DNA of 64,000 nucleotides from Panaeolus papilionaceus (Eukaryota; Basidiomycota; Agaricomycetes; Agaricales): the NCBI GenBank assembly GCA_015501605.1, contig JADNRZ010000002.1, positions 434,001 through 498,000 of the forward strand. Reading direction: 5' to 3'. A program made the translations under genes and the position numbers. Shown one piece after another: positions 11,801-24,496 of this stretch. The notes below the pieces were generated by a model. That model did no database searches, was not told the DNA's origin, and saw nothing but the letters and a program-made list of their open reading frames with translations. The stretch's first letter is position 1. Every line of letters starts with the position of its first letter.

Positions 11801-12331
11801 TCCATCCATCCAACTAGGCCAGTCATACTTAGTACTAGTCACTAGTCACTAGTCCACGCCTTTTCTTTATCCCACCCACACCATTCTGTAGCTATCATAA
11901 ACTAGCTAGCGACATACCCAGTGATCTCTCCCATCCCACATAAACCTAGTTTTCCTTCCAGGATCCGAATCCGAAACCCGATTCCGACAAGGGCATTCAG
12001 TCGTGCTCGTAGTCTTTACTTAAAGACACCGCTATCCGACAATCTCCCATTCTCCCCTCTTTTCTTTGGAGTACCTTTCTAGCAAGGAGTAGAGGAGAAA
12101 AAGTAAAAGGAGATTCAAGGAACTTTGGATCAATCATCGGATCGCTATTCAATATTCACCTGGAGTTGACTTGCATCATCACATCTTTTCATTTTCCTTT
12201 TTTTCTTTTCATACATATTCACGGTGCGTGATCATCTCATCTCATCACTCCTCCCATCTATCCATGTCGTTGCCCTATACCCCAAGCTGACTATTTTCCT
12301 CATCATATCTTATAATCATCCTCGTGTATAG
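8855..12331. other. intergenic; 5' leader of the UIM-like gene at the right end
   Basis: About 3.5 kb in which I see no supported gene; open frames are short and unrelated to anything recognised. From about 11.4 kb the plus strand becomes pyrimidine-rich (CT tracts), typical of fungal promoter and 5' UTR sequence for the gene starting at 12332. A small CTAGTCAC tandem repeat lies near 11840. Confidence 0.45.
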
Positions 12332-15300
12332 ATGTCCCCACCACCACCACCCGCTGGTGCAGCAACAGCCTCAGCATTCCCTGTATCATCGTCTCTAACA
12401 ATGGGCGGCATGATCGATAGCGCACCAGCCGCGTCGTCGTCATCGTCATCATCATCAGGATCGACATCACCATCGTCAGCCACATACCCCTCCTTCAGCT
12501 CTTTTTCCTCTGCGTCCGCGTCATCCTCACCCCCTTCTTCCCACCTAAAATCAAAAACAGCCCAAGCGTCGACCTCAGCGGCGGCGCAAGCACAACACCC
12601 CCTCCGCGATTTTCTCGTCGAAGACGAGGCTAACGCGATGTACAAAACCAATGCGTATATTACTGCACAGAGAGAAGCATGGGAGGCGTATAATTTAGAA
12701 AAGGCGATCAAGATGTCGCAGAAGACCGCACGGGAGGAGGAGGAGAAGAGGAAGACGGGGGATTCCTCGTCTTCGTCTGGAGCGAGTTCGTCGGGGTCGT
12801 CTGTGTATTCTGTAGCTGCTCCGTCGGCTGCTGTCGTCCCAGCAGCCGTACCACGAACGAGCACGGGGATGACCACGACTAATAATGCACACCGCAGGAT
12901 TTCGGCATATGCCGGTGGAACGGCTGAACAGGACCTCGTAGCGTATCAACAAACATCGAGAGGGAGTTCAAGCGCGAGTGCTGCTGCTGCCGCACAGGCA
13001 AAGGCGAAAGCGCAGGCTCAGGCCCAGGCCCAAGCTGCTCAGCAAAGTTCAAATGAACTGGCCTTGACGAGACCGCGTCGACCCTCGTTTACAAGTACAG
13101 GAAGTGGCTTTTCGTCGGCTTCAGCCCAGGCAGCTGCGTTGTCTGCTCAGTCTACGGCGCTGGTATCCGCCCCTAGGCCCATCGCAAAACGCGCATCGAC
13201 GACTCAAGGATATGCTGGTGCTTCAACGTCCCCGACTTCGGGGTTGGTTGGGTATCATCAGCACCAGCATCATCAGCAGCAGGTTCACGGTCATCGTCAT
13301 CATCATCAGCATAGCACCTCATCGTCTTCTTCTAATTCCCATTCGCATTCTTATTCATCGCACTCCCCATCTACTTCTATCTCGTATTCTCATTCGCGTG
13401 CAGGCTCACAATCAACATCTAATTCTGCTCTTACATCCCCCACGTCCTCTTCCTTCTCATCCGCATCAGCGTCAGCATCCCATCGTCCACCTATCACATC
13501 AGCATCGACAGCCCCCAATCTCCCACTCGTCAAACGCGATAGGAGTAACTCGTTTTCTCAGTCAAGCCAGGTGTATAATTTCCCTCAGTATAGTGGATTC
13601 AGCAGTGCAGGTGCACAGGCGCAGGCTATGGCTGCGCAGCGGGCTTCTGCCTCGTCTAGCCATGGTCACCATCATACATCGTCTTCTTCGTCCAGTCATG
13701 CTCAATCTGCGTCAACTTCGTCTACCCAAGATTATCGTCGCTCCAGAGCAGATAGTCTCAGCCAGAGGGAGAGGCTCGCTATTATGCCACCTCCCCCACC
13801 CTCGACCTCACTAGGTATGACGGGGACGACGCCTACGTCCTCTGCGAGTGCACAGGCGCAGGTGTATGCGCAGAAGCAGGCTATGATGAGGGCCCAGCAG
13901 GCTCAGGCCCAGCAGGCTCAGGCTCAGGCTCAAGGGCAGAGTCAAACTCAAGAGACCTCGATGACCAAGACGCAACCTGTGGCGATTCCGGGACAGATGA
14001 GGAGGCGGGAGTCGCAGACGCAGGTTGGGATGTCGCCGAGTAGTGCAACGGGTGCATCCGCGATGTCGTCTAGTATGACAGGTGGCTCTAGTATGACGGG
14101 TGCATCTGCGATGCATGCGCATATGGCTATGAGAGGGAGGAGCGGGAGTTTTTCGCAGCCGGGTGTGTCGCCTGTTGAGTCGCGCATGTCGGGGATTGGG
14201 ATGGGGTTGCCGAGTGTGATGCAGGTGAAGAGGAAGCCTTCGTTGATGAGGGGTGTGAGCGAACCTGTTGTTGTTGGAGATTCCAGTGGAGGGGCGATGA
14301 GAGAGAGGAGGGGAAGTGTGAGTTTGGGGAGCCCGTTGGTGAATGTGCAGACTAAGCAAGAGGACGACGGGGAGGTGATGACACAAGAAGAGACACAGCA
14401 GCAAGAACAGCGGGTTGAGAAGAAGCCGTCGACGATGCAGATGTTGCAACGCAAGGCGTCGTCGATGTTGGGCAGGAAGGGGTCTAGTTTGATGTTACAG
14501 AGAAAATCGTCGACTTTGAGCGTGTCGCATTCTGCCACCTCTACAGCTGCTCCTGCTCCCGTCGTCGTCGCACCAACACCCTCTCTACCCCCTCCCGCTC
14601 CTTCAGCATTATACACCCCCATCAGCTCGCTCAAACCCAAACCCTCCATCCTCGCCCTGTCCTCCAACCCCTCGGGCCGCAAAATGAAACAAGTCCGCAA
14701 CCTCGGCGACCTGCGCTCTCTGCTCAGTGGCTGCGCCATGGGAGGCAAGGCGGCGCAGATGAGGCGGTGGAGGTGCTGTAATTCGAAGGGAGGGTGTGGG
14801 AGGGAGGTTGTTGGTGGGTGGGGGGTTTATGGAGAGGTGGGTTTTGTTTTTGTTTTTTATTTTTTTTATTTTGTGAGGCGTATATATACGCTTTACTTTC
14901 TTTCTTTTAATTGTTTGATTTTTAAATCTACCTATGCTAACTCGACACCCAACAGACCACTGAAATCCCATACTACATCTCATGTACACACTGTGGGGCA
15001 CCGCATTGTAGGGCATGTCTCTCCCTACCTATCCTGTCGTCAAAGGAGACATGGCGCAAAGATAGCGTGCCGAGGTGTTGTGCCGAGCTCTGGTTTTTGG
15101 TGGTGTTTGAGGCGCTGGATGGGTTCGATGGGTTATATATGTCTGTCGGGGCTTCTGGAGCGGCGTCCCCGACGGGGTCGAGGGCAGCGTCGCCTGGCTC
15201 TTCCACGAATGCGCAACCCGGGCAGAGCAAGAAGAGAGAAGAGAGAGAGCGCAGGGAGGCGTATATCCGGTCGTTGCTGAGCAAGACGGATAGGAGTATG

Positions 15301-16002
15301 AAGGCGTTTGAGGATGCCTTCGTGAGGTGCCTTAGGGTTGTGGGAGAGGTGCTTGGTGTGGAGGATGTTGAGGAGGAGGAGAGTAGTGAGGAGGAGGAGA
15401 GCAGTGAGGAGGACAGCGATGATGAGGAGGAGAGTGATGAGGAAGACAGTGACGACGACGAGGAAGATGAGGGACCTGCCAAACCTACTTCCACAACCAC
15501 ATCAAAACCACCCTCGAGCACCACGTCCCCACCCAAAAACCCCTATACCTCACTCATCCTCACACACCTCTTCACATCCTCGCTCCTACCAGAGGCAATC
15601 AACGTCATGCTCTCTGACAGGGACCCCACGCACTGGCTCATGCATGCCGACACGTATGTGCGCGTGATGGAGATGCTGAGGAAGGCGGGGAAGAGCGTGG
15701 ATGTGGGGGGCAAGGTCGAGGATTTGATGGGGATGCGTATGGGAGGGGGAAGGGGCGTGCGGGAGGGGGTTAGGGAGGATCTGAGGGTGCTTGCGCAGGC
15801 TAATGGTGGTGTGGGTGTGGGTGATGAGGAAGAGGAGGAGGAGGAAGATAAGACGCTCGGAGAGATTTTGGGCGGTCTTGAGGAAGTACGGCCCAGGTTG
15901 ATGGTTGTGGCTGATAAAGTGCGGTTCCCTGGGACTGTTGAGAGGTGTCATGCGCTTTGTGATGGGATTAGTGTGTTGATGTTCCAGAGTTTGGAGATTT
16001 GA
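12332..16002 (+). CDS. long low-complexity protein with UIM-like helix and Cys zinc-binding motif
   Basis: Two exons are proposed: 12332-14836 and 14956-16002 (phase 0, acceptor AACAG at 14951-14955), giving about 1,183 aa. The N-terminal two thirds are Ser/Ala/Gln/His-rich, with polyserine, QA repeats and a His-rich patch. A folded-looking stretch at residues 91-140 contains NLEKAIKMSQ flanked by acidic and basic residues. This fits the ubiquitin-interacting motif pattern (phi-x-x-A-x-x-x-S with acidic ends). Across the splice is a Cys cluster: RCCN..GGCG, then YYISCTHCGAPHCRACLS (CxxC-x4-CxxC) and PRCCAEL, a likely zinc site of RING or zinc-ribbon type. The C-terminal half holds a helical region (NPYTSLILTHLFTSSLLPEA) between acidic tracts. 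A ubiquitin-related role is inferred; I do not recognise the full family. The donor could be 14836 or a few codons upstream. Confidence 0.72.
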
Positions 16003-18784
16003 GCGCGGAGGCATGGTGTCAGCTAGCGAGGGGAGGAAGGCGCGAAAAGTACCTCTGATTCATATTGGATTTTATTTCCCCCTTTTTCATATAATTGGAC
16101 TTTTTACGCTCTTAACATTTCATTTCATTCCATCTCATACCCCCTCATTCGCATATTCGGCTCGATGCATCCTTTTCCTTTTCTTTGCTCTGTTTTTTTT
16201 TTCTGAATCCCCATCTTGATACCATTCTGCATTCACATCTTGATGATCCTCATGACCCACTCACGACGCGACGCGTTCCGTTTCATATGATGTTGGCTCC
16301 TTTCCTTTCCTCTTATCCCATTCGTCTCTCTCTTTTAGCTCTGGAGTATTATGCATACTCGGGCTCTGGACACACCTAATCTGGTTTTTACATTTTATAC
16401 ATACATACATGTTTGATACCTTTTATTCTAGCATATGCTCTGTTTTCTCTTTTTTCTGTTTTCTACTCTTTTTCTCCCCGGTTTCTGTTTCTCTCATTCT
16501 CGGTTTCGGTCTCGGTCTCGGTTTCATCATATCATGCCCATAGAGTTTTTTTTTTTCCTTTTCGTTTCCTCTCATCTCTCTCTCTCTGTCTCTGTATTAC
16601 ACCAACTACCAGTCTCGTCCTCGCGTCTCTTTTTACTACTTAATACTAGTACCGCACATCGCTATTTCGCTATCGATTACTTCATTCAATACTTGCACCC
16701 CAAAATCATCGTACAATTCGTTTATTACATTCATTCATACTGTTTTTCTTTTTCATTTCATTTCGAGTCTAGTCTTCTCTGTCACTTCCTTGTCCTCTCC
16801 ATCTCGAGCCAATTCAAGTCTCGAGATTCAACTTTCTACAATCCACTATGCATGCATTGTCATTTAGTACTCTACTCACCTACCTACGTAACACGTCAAT
16901 ATGCTTACCTTAGTTTTACTGCCTCTTCTTTACTTTAGTGTAGCTTTCTTCGCTTTCTTCCTTGCTCTTCTCCCTTCTCCCTTGCCCTTTTTTCTTTTTC
17001 TGCCAGCAGGCCCTCCAACTCCTCACCATCATTGCAGAGTCTTTCATCTAGACATATACCCCGCCTTGGTTGAGCGCAGTGCGTTCCGGGTGTGCGGTGC
17101 TGGTTAGATGTCCATTCGATCGTCTTGGCGGTGAGGACGATGGATACCTGGCCTCTGCTTTTCTTTTCATTTCTTTCGATTAGCTGTTCCTGCTCCTTGA
17201 CCTGTGGTTTTGAGTCGAGCGGGAATTCTGTTATGCTGAAAAGCTTCACGTTGCTTTATCGTTACTTTGTGTTGTAGTACCATCCCTGGTCTTCTCAGAA
17301 ATTTAAATGCATTGCTCGTTGTAATTTTTCTTTATTGCGTAGCATATTAGAGTGTGTTGAGGTTTGGAGAGAGCTGGAGGTCTAGACCGCTCCAAAGATG
17401 CCTTATATGGTTCTCAAGTTGCCTTTTTGGGGCGCAGCACAGATTTTCTCACGACGCGATTTCACAAATAATGATGTAACGCGAAGCTCGGGATATCCGA
17501 ATGTACCAGTCTGTCAATGTGATCGATTGAGAGTGAACAAGTGTACCTATGTTACATAGTCACAGTAAAGGCAGGTGGCGCTGACCCCTCGGGACTGAGG
17601 CAGAGACGTCGACGAAAAGCGAGGACGACTGAACGCCCTCGCTTATCTCTCTCCCTCCTCTCCCAGCAGCTCTGAATGACTTCTTACAAAAGAGCGGGTG
17701 GGAAAAATAAAATAATGAATGTAACTTAATTGGTTACAGCGGTTACGAGCGGGGAGTCCATCCTCTATGTTTGTCTCTCTACGAGAGCAAGAGGTGTAGA
17801 ACCATTCTCTAAGTTTAGCTTCGAACTCGAAAGTACTGGCACATCGTGCGACCCCATAGGTCTACATACATGTGTACATGGATATCAGCTGCTACACTTC
17901 CCAACTGAACAGACTGAAAAGACAATGGTTATTGCGATGGTCATGCCAAGTTCGAAATACTATCGCAGGTTCCAAAGTACATACATAGCTAGTCATTATT
18001 GTCTAACAAATGTCTACTGTTTCATACAGTGGTGAGCACCGAGCCGAGATGAGGCTCGAAGGCGAAAGCTAGCACGCAAACAGCCTTGAAAATTAATTTG
18101 CTATTCTGTTCTACTCTAAGCACCCTGTCATCGGCTCCAAACGACCTCCTTTGCAGGGATACTTATCCCTGATAGGTATGGTTCGGGCGCTGGTTGGACC
18201 TCTGGCACTGTTTAACACAGGAATGCAGCCCTGTTCCAGACGCCTTTTCTAAGTGAAAAGCGACCAGGTGGCGCACATTAATTTCGGTGGATAGAAATAC
18301 TGAAAAGAACGGTCAAGTGGTGGTGATTCATTGTTGTGGGAGCGCGGTGAAGGGGAGGGACCCATGCGTTCCATTATTGCACGAGCTGGTTATGCTTGGA
18401 AGTCGCAATGATTCCCACCAGCGCTTAAACTTGGAATGTCTCGTGTTTCCCAAAAATCAGAAAGTGGAGCTGATTATTGTCGATTTCGGTCTAATCCGTA
18501 GTAAATACGTCGACCAACTGATACAACATCCACAGGGTTGAAACCGGTGTGAGGCTGTTATCTGCGGAACAATCGAGAGGAGATTGAATTCAAATGCATT
18601 GGTTTCTTTGATAGCGATTATCTATCGATTCATTTCGCTTCGGTTTATGAAGCACCATCCATTTCTTCGAAAGCGCGAATAAGCTCCACATATCCAACAC
18701 TCAGGTGCTCAATCTCGTATTCTCCTCCCCTCCCCCCCCCTATTTGATTCCACTGACACCCAAGTTCATTCATAGAATAAAATC
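16003..18784. other. intergenic, T/C-rich; no gene seen
   Basis: The first ~1.1 kb is strongly T- and C-rich and is likely the 3' UTR of the UIM-like gene plus spacer. The remainder has only short open frames. There is no splice-supported coding potential and no tRNA. Confidence 0.45.
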
Positions 18785-19179
18785 ATGCCTTACACACTCT
18801 CAGGACCCGTCAACATCAACGAGGGGAAACTTACTGGTCGACTCTCCACGGACGGCGAGACCTACTACTCTATATCTGGCAGCGTTACCGATAATGTTTG
18901 CATACACCCAACCTTCGAGGCCGACATAAGCCTCCATAGCGACACCCGAAACGATCCTACAGGTATAACAACTATTACGGGCGAGATTCAGCAATACAAA
19001 ATAACTTTCACACTTGGCTCGGATGGCTCTGCGCAGGTGTGTACCTCGACAATAATATCATGGATTACCAGAAATTAAATGCTGATTATCACATTTACTG
19101 CATAAAGGGAAGCGGAACTCTTCTTGCTGAACCAATGACCTTGAAGTTCAGCGGTACCTGGACCTGTTCACAGGATTGA
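18785..19179 (+). CDS. small beta-rich protein, hypothetical
   Basis: Two exons, 18785-19036 and 19108-19179 (phase 0, 71-nt intron), join into 107 aa: 84 codons plus 23 codons ending GTWTCSQD. The sequence alternates polar and hydrophobic residues (YYSISGSVTDN, KITFTLGSDGSAQ, MTLKFSGTWTC), typical of a compact beta-sandwich. There is no signal peptide or TM, so it is probably cytosolic. I recognise no family. The clean splice, the ATG soon after a C-rich leader and the sensible C-terminus support a real gene. Two cysteines are present and could form a disulphide if the protein were exported. Confidence 0.6.
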
Positions 19180-19364
19180 GTAGCACTTTATCAGAACACA
19201 GACTTGACGGTATGATGATAAGCCTTACCACGTTTTCAAGGTCATACCAATACTAACAATATTATTTTTCAGATTGGATGACCACCTGGTTTCTCTCCCT
19301 CTCCTTATCCGATGTCCCGTCAGTCTATTACTCGTCAGTTCAACTGGTGCCGCTACCACTCGCC

Positions 19365-19435
19365 TTTTGGACCCTCGGCCCTTGATTGTAAATTTCTGCT
19401 ATACGCCCTTTAACCATGATTACTCAGCCGAATTA
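19365..19435 (+). repeat. dispersed ~70-bp repeat, copy 1
   Basis: TTTTGGAC..TC...CCCTTGA then AATTTCTGCTATA..CCCTTT and ATGATTA-type blocks recur in the same order and orientation at about 27590-27660. Each copy flanks one side of the X'-Y' segment. The identity is imperfect and the origin unknown. Confidence 0.45.
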
Positions 19436-19838
19436 AATACAAAAAAAATGTATATCTTACCTTCCTTTGTGTATCTTTGCTCGTTGAAATCTGTATATTT
19501 TGTCTTGGCTATTGCGTCATTAGTATCCCCGATTTGAGCATTATCCTGCCTTGCGCAATTCCCCAGGGTCGGATGTTCACTGTGTCAACTTTCAAGCTCA
19601 AGATCGACGCGATGCGCTAGCATCACATGATCGGATCGCGAAACTCTACCCTCGTGCAGAGAAGCGTGTTGTTGAGGCTAATACTATGCTGAACTGCAGA
19701 CATTCACTTCACAGAAAATGGAGGGTAGGTAAGTTGCACTTTATATCTCTTACTCTTACTCCGGATCCCATCTCGTTCCGTTGTCCTTGAGCAAACTATC
19801 AAGACAAAGCAAGGCAGTCCTCAGTAGTATCTACTACC

Positions 19839-20068
19839 ATGGCTCTATACGACGCGGAAACACAATCACAGTATGCGAATTCAACTCAAGAGACAGACCC
19901 TCTGCTGCTCTACAGCTCATATTCTCGTCTAACCGTATATCCCGATAGTATACAGCTTCTAGGTTCATCTTCGAATGCCATCACCTCGCTTGTATTCTCC
20001 ACAAGGAGTGTTGGAGATCCAGTTCCACTCATTTATAGAGGTGCAGATGGCATATTGGTTCAGCAGAG
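19839..20068 (+). pseudogene. X' pseudogene, 5' part (duplicate of gene X)
   Basis: The translation from ATG 19839 tracks gene X from its first residue (MALYDAETQSQYANSTQETD) through PLIYRGADGILVQ, with the same upstream CTACTACC context. Similarity then stops at about 20068; the frame runs on into unrelated sequence to 20204. The rest of the X homology resumes only at about 25299, so the copy is split. It is inverted relative to gene X. Confidence 0.75.
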
Positions 20069-22574
20069 TCAACGAGGGTCCGATTTGACACTACCACCCA
20101 TAGTTTTCTCCATAAATGATGACAATGATCGTGCAAAAGCGGCTTCAAGGACCACAGAGACTAGTCCGAGTCTATCCGAGTGCATAGTAGTCGCCAGATC
20201 GTAGTCTCCATACGCTCCGAGGTTGTTTGAAGGTTGTCCATAGGACCAGAATTGAAAGGGAAAGAGCAGTCCAGCTTTTGCAACCAAACAACCAGATGAA
20301 TCCAGTTATCAGAAGTCATTTCCGAGGTGAACGAGAAGGAAGTAAAGAGAGAAAATGTCGGAAAAATCACAAAAAAGGTATCCGTGTGAATACTGTGTCT
20401 ATAGAGGTGTATCAGTCCATCAGGATTTCGGCCAGTGTGTCCACCCCGTCTCCGTAAGTCAGAGCCTATATAGAGTAAACAATGGATGCAGTGGAGCAGT
20501 GGTGATGCTCATCCATATACCTATATACACTTGTATCGTAATTTTGGTTGGTGATAAAGTGAATTGGCATAAGTCAGAGCCTATGTAGAGCATAGAGAAT
20601 GTTGCGACTCATTGCAGGGAATATTGCTACATGCCGACAATTACTGAATCAAAACCTTTACACTCTCTTTGGTGGCACACCGGTCCTAATAAAAATGAAT
20701 TCGCATTTTTCAAGTTCAGGTACATGATTGATAGGACTACTACTAATCATAATGGAGTATACATATCTAGGTCTAAGACGAGGTATAATGCTGACATGTG
20801 GACCACAAACCACAAGTAACTACAAGTCAAATTTTAAGGTTCAAGGCTGCTCAGTTGTGTGGTCTGTGGATGCGATGGAATATCATAGCAAGCATGAGAC
20901 AGTGCATGGAAGGAGAGAGGAGTCGAACATGTGTCAATAGGAAAACGTAGCATGTCTGAATTAAAGATGTTCCACTTACTGTGGACTCAGAGGGCAGCTG
21001 AGACCAAGCTGAATGAACTTAGGCGAAAAGGTGTTGAGAAACTCGAAGCCTTGAGTAGCGTCGCTTTATATGTTCTTTATATTCTCCGACCTGACGCAAT
21101 GCTCGGGAAGAAAATGGAGCAGTGGAGTCAGCCATGGGGCCTGGTGGGGCCCCCCGAGATGGATTTTCCGGTCTCTTAGCAATGACAGAGACGAAGTAAA
21201 TTCAAGTATCTGTGATGGGCAGTGTTGATATAACTGGTTGGTTATACCAACAGGATAGGTAATATTATATCTTTCAGCTTCGTATCGAGGCATATTCAGG
21301 GCTGATAGGTAATCTAGGCCGAATTGATAGAGGTGTATCTTCCAGTTAGGCTCCAACGGTCACTTACACACCACTGATACACCGCTGATACACCACTTAT
21401 TCGTCAGTCCGAGTGGACTGATCCTCACCTATAAACCCGTCAGCGACTGCAAGGGTATATATGCAAATCGTGATTTTTCCGACAAAACGAGCTTTCAGGG
21501 TAGACCAGAATGGTTGAAAGCAGGTTCAGGCCTGAGGTTGGACACCGAACGTTTAAGGGAACACGAGTTCCTGTGATTCATAATTATGGGTGAGTAAAAA
21601 CTCAATTGGATGACCGGATTGATTATTGTTTCTTCGATGATTAAATTTAATGAGTGGCTGTGGGCTGATTACATTGCTTTTTTGTTTTTTTTTCCTACAC
21701 TGTGTGGGTTCAATTAATTAGGCATGGTGGATTTGGATTCATCGCTTCGTTTGGTTCAGCCAGTCTTGTGTTCAAGCTCCTAAAGCAGGCTTTGGAAGCA
21801 CTGGCGGACAATTAAGGTTATCTATTTATCCACCTATCTATCTCGTCGAGAATACCACCACTATTAATGTTGTTTTCAACTCAACTCAACCCACTCAACC
21901 AATCATCCGCTCGTCTCATCACTCGAAAATCGTTCTGACTCTCGCTCCTGAACTCTGAACTCTGGAACAACAAGTTATCCCAATTGACTATACAGCCAAC
22001 AAATAAAAGTACAACAACAGTTATGAAAAATAACAACAGGCACCTCTGGCGAAGATCGAATGGTAATAAAAAGGTAGGTATCAACTAAAATAGCTGTGTG
22101 CGTCGTCCTCCCAGTCCCCCTCATCCCCCTCTCCTCTCCCCAACTGTGCCCCCTACAAGTTCCCTCTTCAAGTTCTCTCCCTCCACATCTGCTCTTCCCG
22201 GTTCACAACTGCAACACAATAAGAAATCGAAGACGAATAAAAAGGCAAAGGCGAAAGACGAAGGCGAATACGGTTAATGCGGAATGCGAGCGATGATGTT
22301 GGTGTTGGTGGTGATGATAAACTGGTGGTAGTGACAATGAATAGCATGATGAAAAGGCGTGCAAAATGCAATGGTATAGTGGTAGTAATGGTCGTGGATG
22401 GGCATGCGGTGATTGATAAGATGCTCATGTTGAATGCTGAATTGAATAGTGTACCTTAATGAGTCAATGAATATGAGCAATTAGTTTAATGGTTCGATGC
22501 ATGCACTAAAAGAACTCACAATGATCAAATAGTAAATAGACATGAGCGTGCTTCGCGAGGCAGGTTGAAAGCGC

Positions 22575-22688
22575 TCAAGCGATGACGCAGTAGTAGGTGG
22601 TTCCACCGCCACTGCCGCCTTCCTCGTTAGTGGGGACGGAGGAGATGGGGGTGAGGTCGGTAGCGGTGAAGTTGGTGAAGGAATCCAT
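22575..22688 (-). CDS. basidiomycete lipopeptide mating-pheromone precursor (CaaX)
   Basis: A 37-codon single-exon gene with ATG at 22688 and TGA at 22575-22577. The protein starts MDSFTNF, the usual opening of agaric pheromone precursors, and ends TTYYCVIA, a CaaX box as in B-mating-type pheromones. Known precursors of this class are cut after a charged pair 10-15 residues before the Cys, then farnesylated and carboxymethylated. Here an Asn-Glu-Glu sits just before a Gly/Ser run, predicting a mature peptide of about 11 residues (GGSGGGTTYYC). The mature peptide would be secreted, presumably via an Ste6-type exporter, and sensed by an Ste3-type receptor. A TATA-like TATATATA lies about 130 bp upstream. 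I see no Ste3-type receptor in the window, so it may be part of a mating locus extending elsewhere or a non-mating-locus pheromone. Confidence 0.85.
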   Translation of the reverse strand: MDSFTNFTATDLTPISSVPTNEEGGSGGGTTYYCVIA

Positions 22689-22815
22689 TTATTGTGTGGG
22701 TAGGGTGGTGACTCGGAGGGAGGCAGTAGAAAAGTAGAGTAGTTGAGGAGGAGTAAGTAGTAGAAGAGGCGATTGCGGGATTCCACTGAAGAACCTCGTC
22801 GCTCTTCACCCTCCC

Positions 22816-22823
22816 TATATATA
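22816..22823 (-). promoter_or_regulatory. TATA box of the pheromone gene
   Basis: The sequence TATATATA (on the minus strand CGTATATATAGGGAGG) lies about 128-135 bp upstream of the pheromone ATG. That leaves room for a leader of roughly 100 nt. Confidence 0.5.
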
Positions 22824-24474
22824 CGCTCCACAAACTCTATATTGCTATATTGCGCCTACACATTCATCGAACATACCTCAGATCCGAATCCGAGTCCCAG
22901 ACGCCGGGCAACACAATACCATGTAATCAATGTAATCATCGGCGTCATCACACACATAGCATGCCGCATCCAGAAAGGAGGGAGGATCATCGGTCACCCA
23001 ATTGCAAATAACAAAAGACAATAAGTCGAAAGAGCTAATTGTTCAGACGCATGCAAAGCGCAACACTGGCTGACCGGGTCATCACACAAGTGATTATAAC
23101 CCTTGCAAAAAGACAATAAAACCATCTCACCGGCGTCCACCCATGATCCCTCCGCCACAGCACCCTTTAGCATTTACTGCACCCTAGTTTCAACGTTCAA
23201 AGTCCCATCAATGTCTTACAGTACGTAAACCTCGTAAACCTGAACAAATGGCCAAATGGATCATATATTCAACAAAAAGCCTAATGAAGCGAACTTACAA
23301 GTTGTGATGATGCAGGAAAAGACAAGCACCCACCGTGCCCTCTGGATCGTCTCCTTGATCCAAAATAAGCTGTCTGGTAACCAAACAGCTGCAGTTCATC
23401 CTGTCGTATCAAAAAGTATTGACTGCCAGTATCTGTTGGTATCTAGGCGAAAAAGGGTGATAAGATCCTGCACATGCACAGGTCAGCGGCTGTCCGGTGG
23501 AAATAAAATAGAACGGGCAGACGAAAATGACCCCCACCGGCCGAGTTGAGGAATACAAGATGACGAGAGCGCTGGCTGGGTCTGACCTCATTTGCCTCCT
23601 GCTTATTGTTAAAGACGAAGAAAAAAACCAAGTCAGCAAAACTTTGAAATAGCAGATCCCCTCGGTCTGCCGTTACCGTCATCCCGAGACCCTCAAGCCA
23701 CTCCCAACCTGCCTGTACAGCACGCCACGAGGTTTTTAAATTAAAATGTGCCTGTCCAGCCGTGCACAGAGTACTGGTCTTGGAGTTCTGCAGGATAGAT
23801 AAGCAGCACAAATTACCCATGTCGAGAAATGAGTAGAAATCTTTGTCCAATAATTTGAATAAAATTAGATGAACACCTTTTCTTACTCGATACCAACCTC
23901 CATAAACGCCAATGAATAAAACATGAACAAAAACTGATTTTTGCCCCTCATAGCCTTCCAGGTACAAACCCTCAAAAGAGCTGTAAACACCAGCGCTCAA
24001 TCCGGTATAGAGCATTCATCGCGAGCTCTAATTGTCAAGGCATCGAGGATCCTAGAGGTTGAAACATTCAAAAAAACCCTGACATTGCCTGGAATAGAAG
24101 AAAAAACGGAAAGACGTTGAAATAGGAAAAACAAGTTTGAACAAAAGAAAGTCATGATTTCATTAGACTCATTAATGTGGATGAATGGCGTACACGATGC
24201 AGAGGAGAGCGAGAGAAAGAGAATAAAATTGGGTATAAAAGTGGTTAGATGTGGTGAGAAGGCTGTGATGACGAAGACAATGTAGGGGATGAGGAGAGGG
24301 TTTGAAGAGAGAAAAAATAGAGTGAAGGGAAAGGAGATCGTGATTTGATATGACACAAAAACACCTAACTTGAACAATCCTCCATTGAGGTTGCACATAG
24401 CTGAATGATTGAAAAACTGGGTTCCAACTGGATGTGAGGCAAGTAAATGGGAACAACGAAAAACGCCACCGTTG

Positions 24475-24496
24475 AAAAAAAAAAAAAAAAAAAAAA
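24475..24496. repeat. poly-A tract (A22)
   Basis: Uninterrupted run of about 22 A on the plus strand. It could be a retroposed tail or simple slippage; no adjacent retroelement is seen. Confidence 0.7.

Noticed and set aside
12303..12876. Minus-strand open frames opposite the UIM-like gene
   Set aside because: They are antisense reflections of Ser/Ala-rich codons, with acidic or poly-Val/Ala translations and no start or splice support.
13104..15536. Other-frame ORFs rich in Arg, Leu or Ser within the 12.3-16.0 kb gene
   Set aside because: Low-complexity codon repeats keep several frames open; only the UIM/Cys frame has structured blocks.
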